Below are positions 63,049-64,000 of a stretch of 64,000 nt of DNA, one piece after another (the first letter of the stretch is position 1; every line of letters starts with the position of its first letter). The DNA comes from Anaerolineales bacterium (GTDB lineage: Bacteria; Chloroflexota; Anaerolineae; Anaerolineales; Villigracilaceae). A program made the position numbers and the translations under genes. The notes beneath the pieces are model-generated. The model was given only the letters and a program-made list of their open reading frames with translations. It ran no database searches and had not been told where the DNA came from. The DNA lies in the NCBI GenBank assembly GCA_030583905.1, contig CP129481.1, positions 3,192,136 to 3,256,135 of the forward strand. The letters run 5' to 3'.

Positions 63049-64000
63049 CTACTCCGCGCCAAAAGCGGACAGTTCGAAGATCTCACCGCCGGCTTCGACG
63101 ACATAGAACGGCTTCCATGCCACGCCAAAAAGATTGACGTAAATATCGGTCTTCTTGGGGTTGATGACAACTTCATCCACATTGTTGACCACATGACCCC
63201 AACGATCGCTGATCTCGCGCACCATATCTTCGCGCTCGCGGATCAGTTGGGAAATCTCCTTCTTGAACCGCTCGATGGCTTCCTCCGATTCGCGCACTTC
63301 CTCCTTGGCATTCTGCGCCATGCGGAACTTCGATACGGAAGTGGAGAGGCTCTTTTTGCGCCCGATGCCCAACATACCTGCCAGCGTTTCGGCGCCGCTC
63401 AAGCCGGTTTCAATGTTGCGGTTTCGCAGTTCTTCCTGGTCCTGGCGCAGTTCGCGCTCCTCGCGGATAAGTTTGTCTTCGAGTGATTTTAGTTTGCGGT
63501 CAATGACGGCGGTTTTCTTGGCGATCTCCGCATCCCGACCATCACGGGCGGCATCGGAGCAGGCTTTCATGAACTCAGCCGGGCTGACGTCTGGTCCCGC
63601 AAAAACTTTGAGGGCGGTGTTGGCACGCGCCTTCACCGACGAATTGCGGAAAATCCAATCGTTGAAATCCTTTTCGAGCGCTTTCATCAATTTTAAGTCG
63701 TTCAGCGGGGCTTCCATGCCTGCAAAACGCGCAGATGCGGCGGGCATGGTTTCGATGCGATCCAACGAGGGACCGGCATATGGGTAATCATCCCAGCGGA
63801 CAATACCGCGCCGGTCAAGCGAATCCACTAAGACGGAGCGGGTCATGTCCGTGTCCACGCCGTGTTTGCGGTCAAGGATGCGGACCTGGGCTGAGGCAAG
63901 CAGGGCTGGACGGTAGACAATGCCTTGAATGGTCGCGCCGAACGCCTGTGGTCTTCCTGCGGCACGAAAGGCTTCCGGCAGGCTGTAATTCTGGGGCAGG
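63049..64000 (-). CDS. Unrecognised coiled-coil protein, C-terminal part
   Basis: The frame is open from the right window edge to the stop at 63049, giving about 316 residues; the N-terminus is outside. Residues around 155-270 of this fragment form a long charged coiled coil (KKTAVIDRKLKSLEDKLIREERELRQDQEELRNR, split by a small globular break GLSGAETLAGMLGIGRKK, then more helix). A beta segment with GVAWKPFYVVEAGG closes it. I do not recognise the family; it might be the C-terminal half of a larger ATPase-like protein. Confidence 0.7.
   Translation of the reverse strand, partial: LPQNYSLPEAFRAAGRPQAFGATIQGIVYRPALLASAQVRILDRKHGVDTDMTRSVLVDSLDRRGIVRWDDYPYAGPSLDRIETMPAASARFAGMEAPLNDLKLMKALEKDFNDWIFRNSSVKARANTALKVFAGPDVSPAEFMKACSDAARDGRDAEIAKKTAVIDRKLKSLEDKLIREERELRQDQEELRNRNIETGLSGAETLAGMLGIGRKKSLSTSVSKFRMAQNAKEEVRESEEAIERFKKEISQLIREREDMVREISDRWGHVVNNVDEVVINPKKTDIYVNLFGVAWKPFYVVEAGGEIFELSAFGAE

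Overview
The window looks like a chromosomal segment from a member of the Chloroflexota, probably Anaerolineae. This is inferred from gene content: two proline/threonine-rich lipoproteins, a FecR/CHASE2 cyclase operon, the paired radical-SAM proteins of the TIGR03960/TIGR03936 type, Rex, MreB and an F1-ATPase gene block. No 16S gene is present, so the assignment stays tentative. Coding density is high. There is no phage, insertion sequence, CRISPR array or plasmid gene. Several genes have a -10 hexamer only 6-7 nt before the start codon, so leaderless mRNAs appear common.

Layout. 1-12.2 kb: a truncated DUF2891 gene, an initiator tRNA, a response regulator with a degenerate receiver, an orphan DNA methyltransferase, an L,D-transpeptidase, a SWIM zinc-finger protein with an attenuator-like leader, an XRE regulator, a very long GH13 enzyme with a histone-like tail, a membrane sensor kinase and a GNAT pair. 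12.3-21.3 kb: an M29 aminopeptidase, then a biosynthesis-like block: a TIM-barrel isomerase-like protein, LuxS, a sugar phosphate cyclase, a UbiG-type methyltransferase, a UbiA-type prenyltransferase and six small enzymes or membrane proteins in one tight operon. It resembles part of the ebo cluster. 21.4-25.4 kb: a complete ABC importer. 25.6-40.4 kb: a catabolic locus built around a DeoR regulator. On the minus strand are a phosphate transporter pair, an MttB-family methyltransferase, a PfkB homologue and an FAD/GcvT demethylase. On the plus strand are a CBS protein, a second FAD/GcvT demethylase, a choline-kinase-like protein, a class II aldolase, a HisC-like aminotransferase and a HAD phosphatase. 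40.5-51.3 kb: a NUDIX hydrolase, a lipoprotein, a radical-SAM operon, a PrsW homologue, tRNA-Arg, an SH3/FecR/CHASE2-cyclase operon and rex. 51.4-57.2 kb: atpA-atpG-atpD-atpC-mreB without F0 or delta genes. 57.2-64 kb: an ATP-grasp ligase, a redox operon (ferredoxin, FAD oxidoreductase, membrane cytochrome-like protein, 15-haem cytochrome), a cold-shock protein, an NnrU/ICMT-like membrane protein and the C-terminal end of an unrecognised coiled-coil protein.

How the parts may work together. The 15.1-21.3 kb operon combines carbocycle formation, prenyl transfer, methylation and recycling of a methylation by-product, which suggests synthesis of a methylated prenyl-carbocycle (inference). The 25.6-40.4 kb locus combines uptake, N-demethylation, phosphorylation, transamination, aldol cleavage and phosphate handling. 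This suggests catabolism of an N-methylated, hydroxylated amine whose identity cannot be read from the sequence. The two loci and the redox operon are the best candidates for undescribed systems here.
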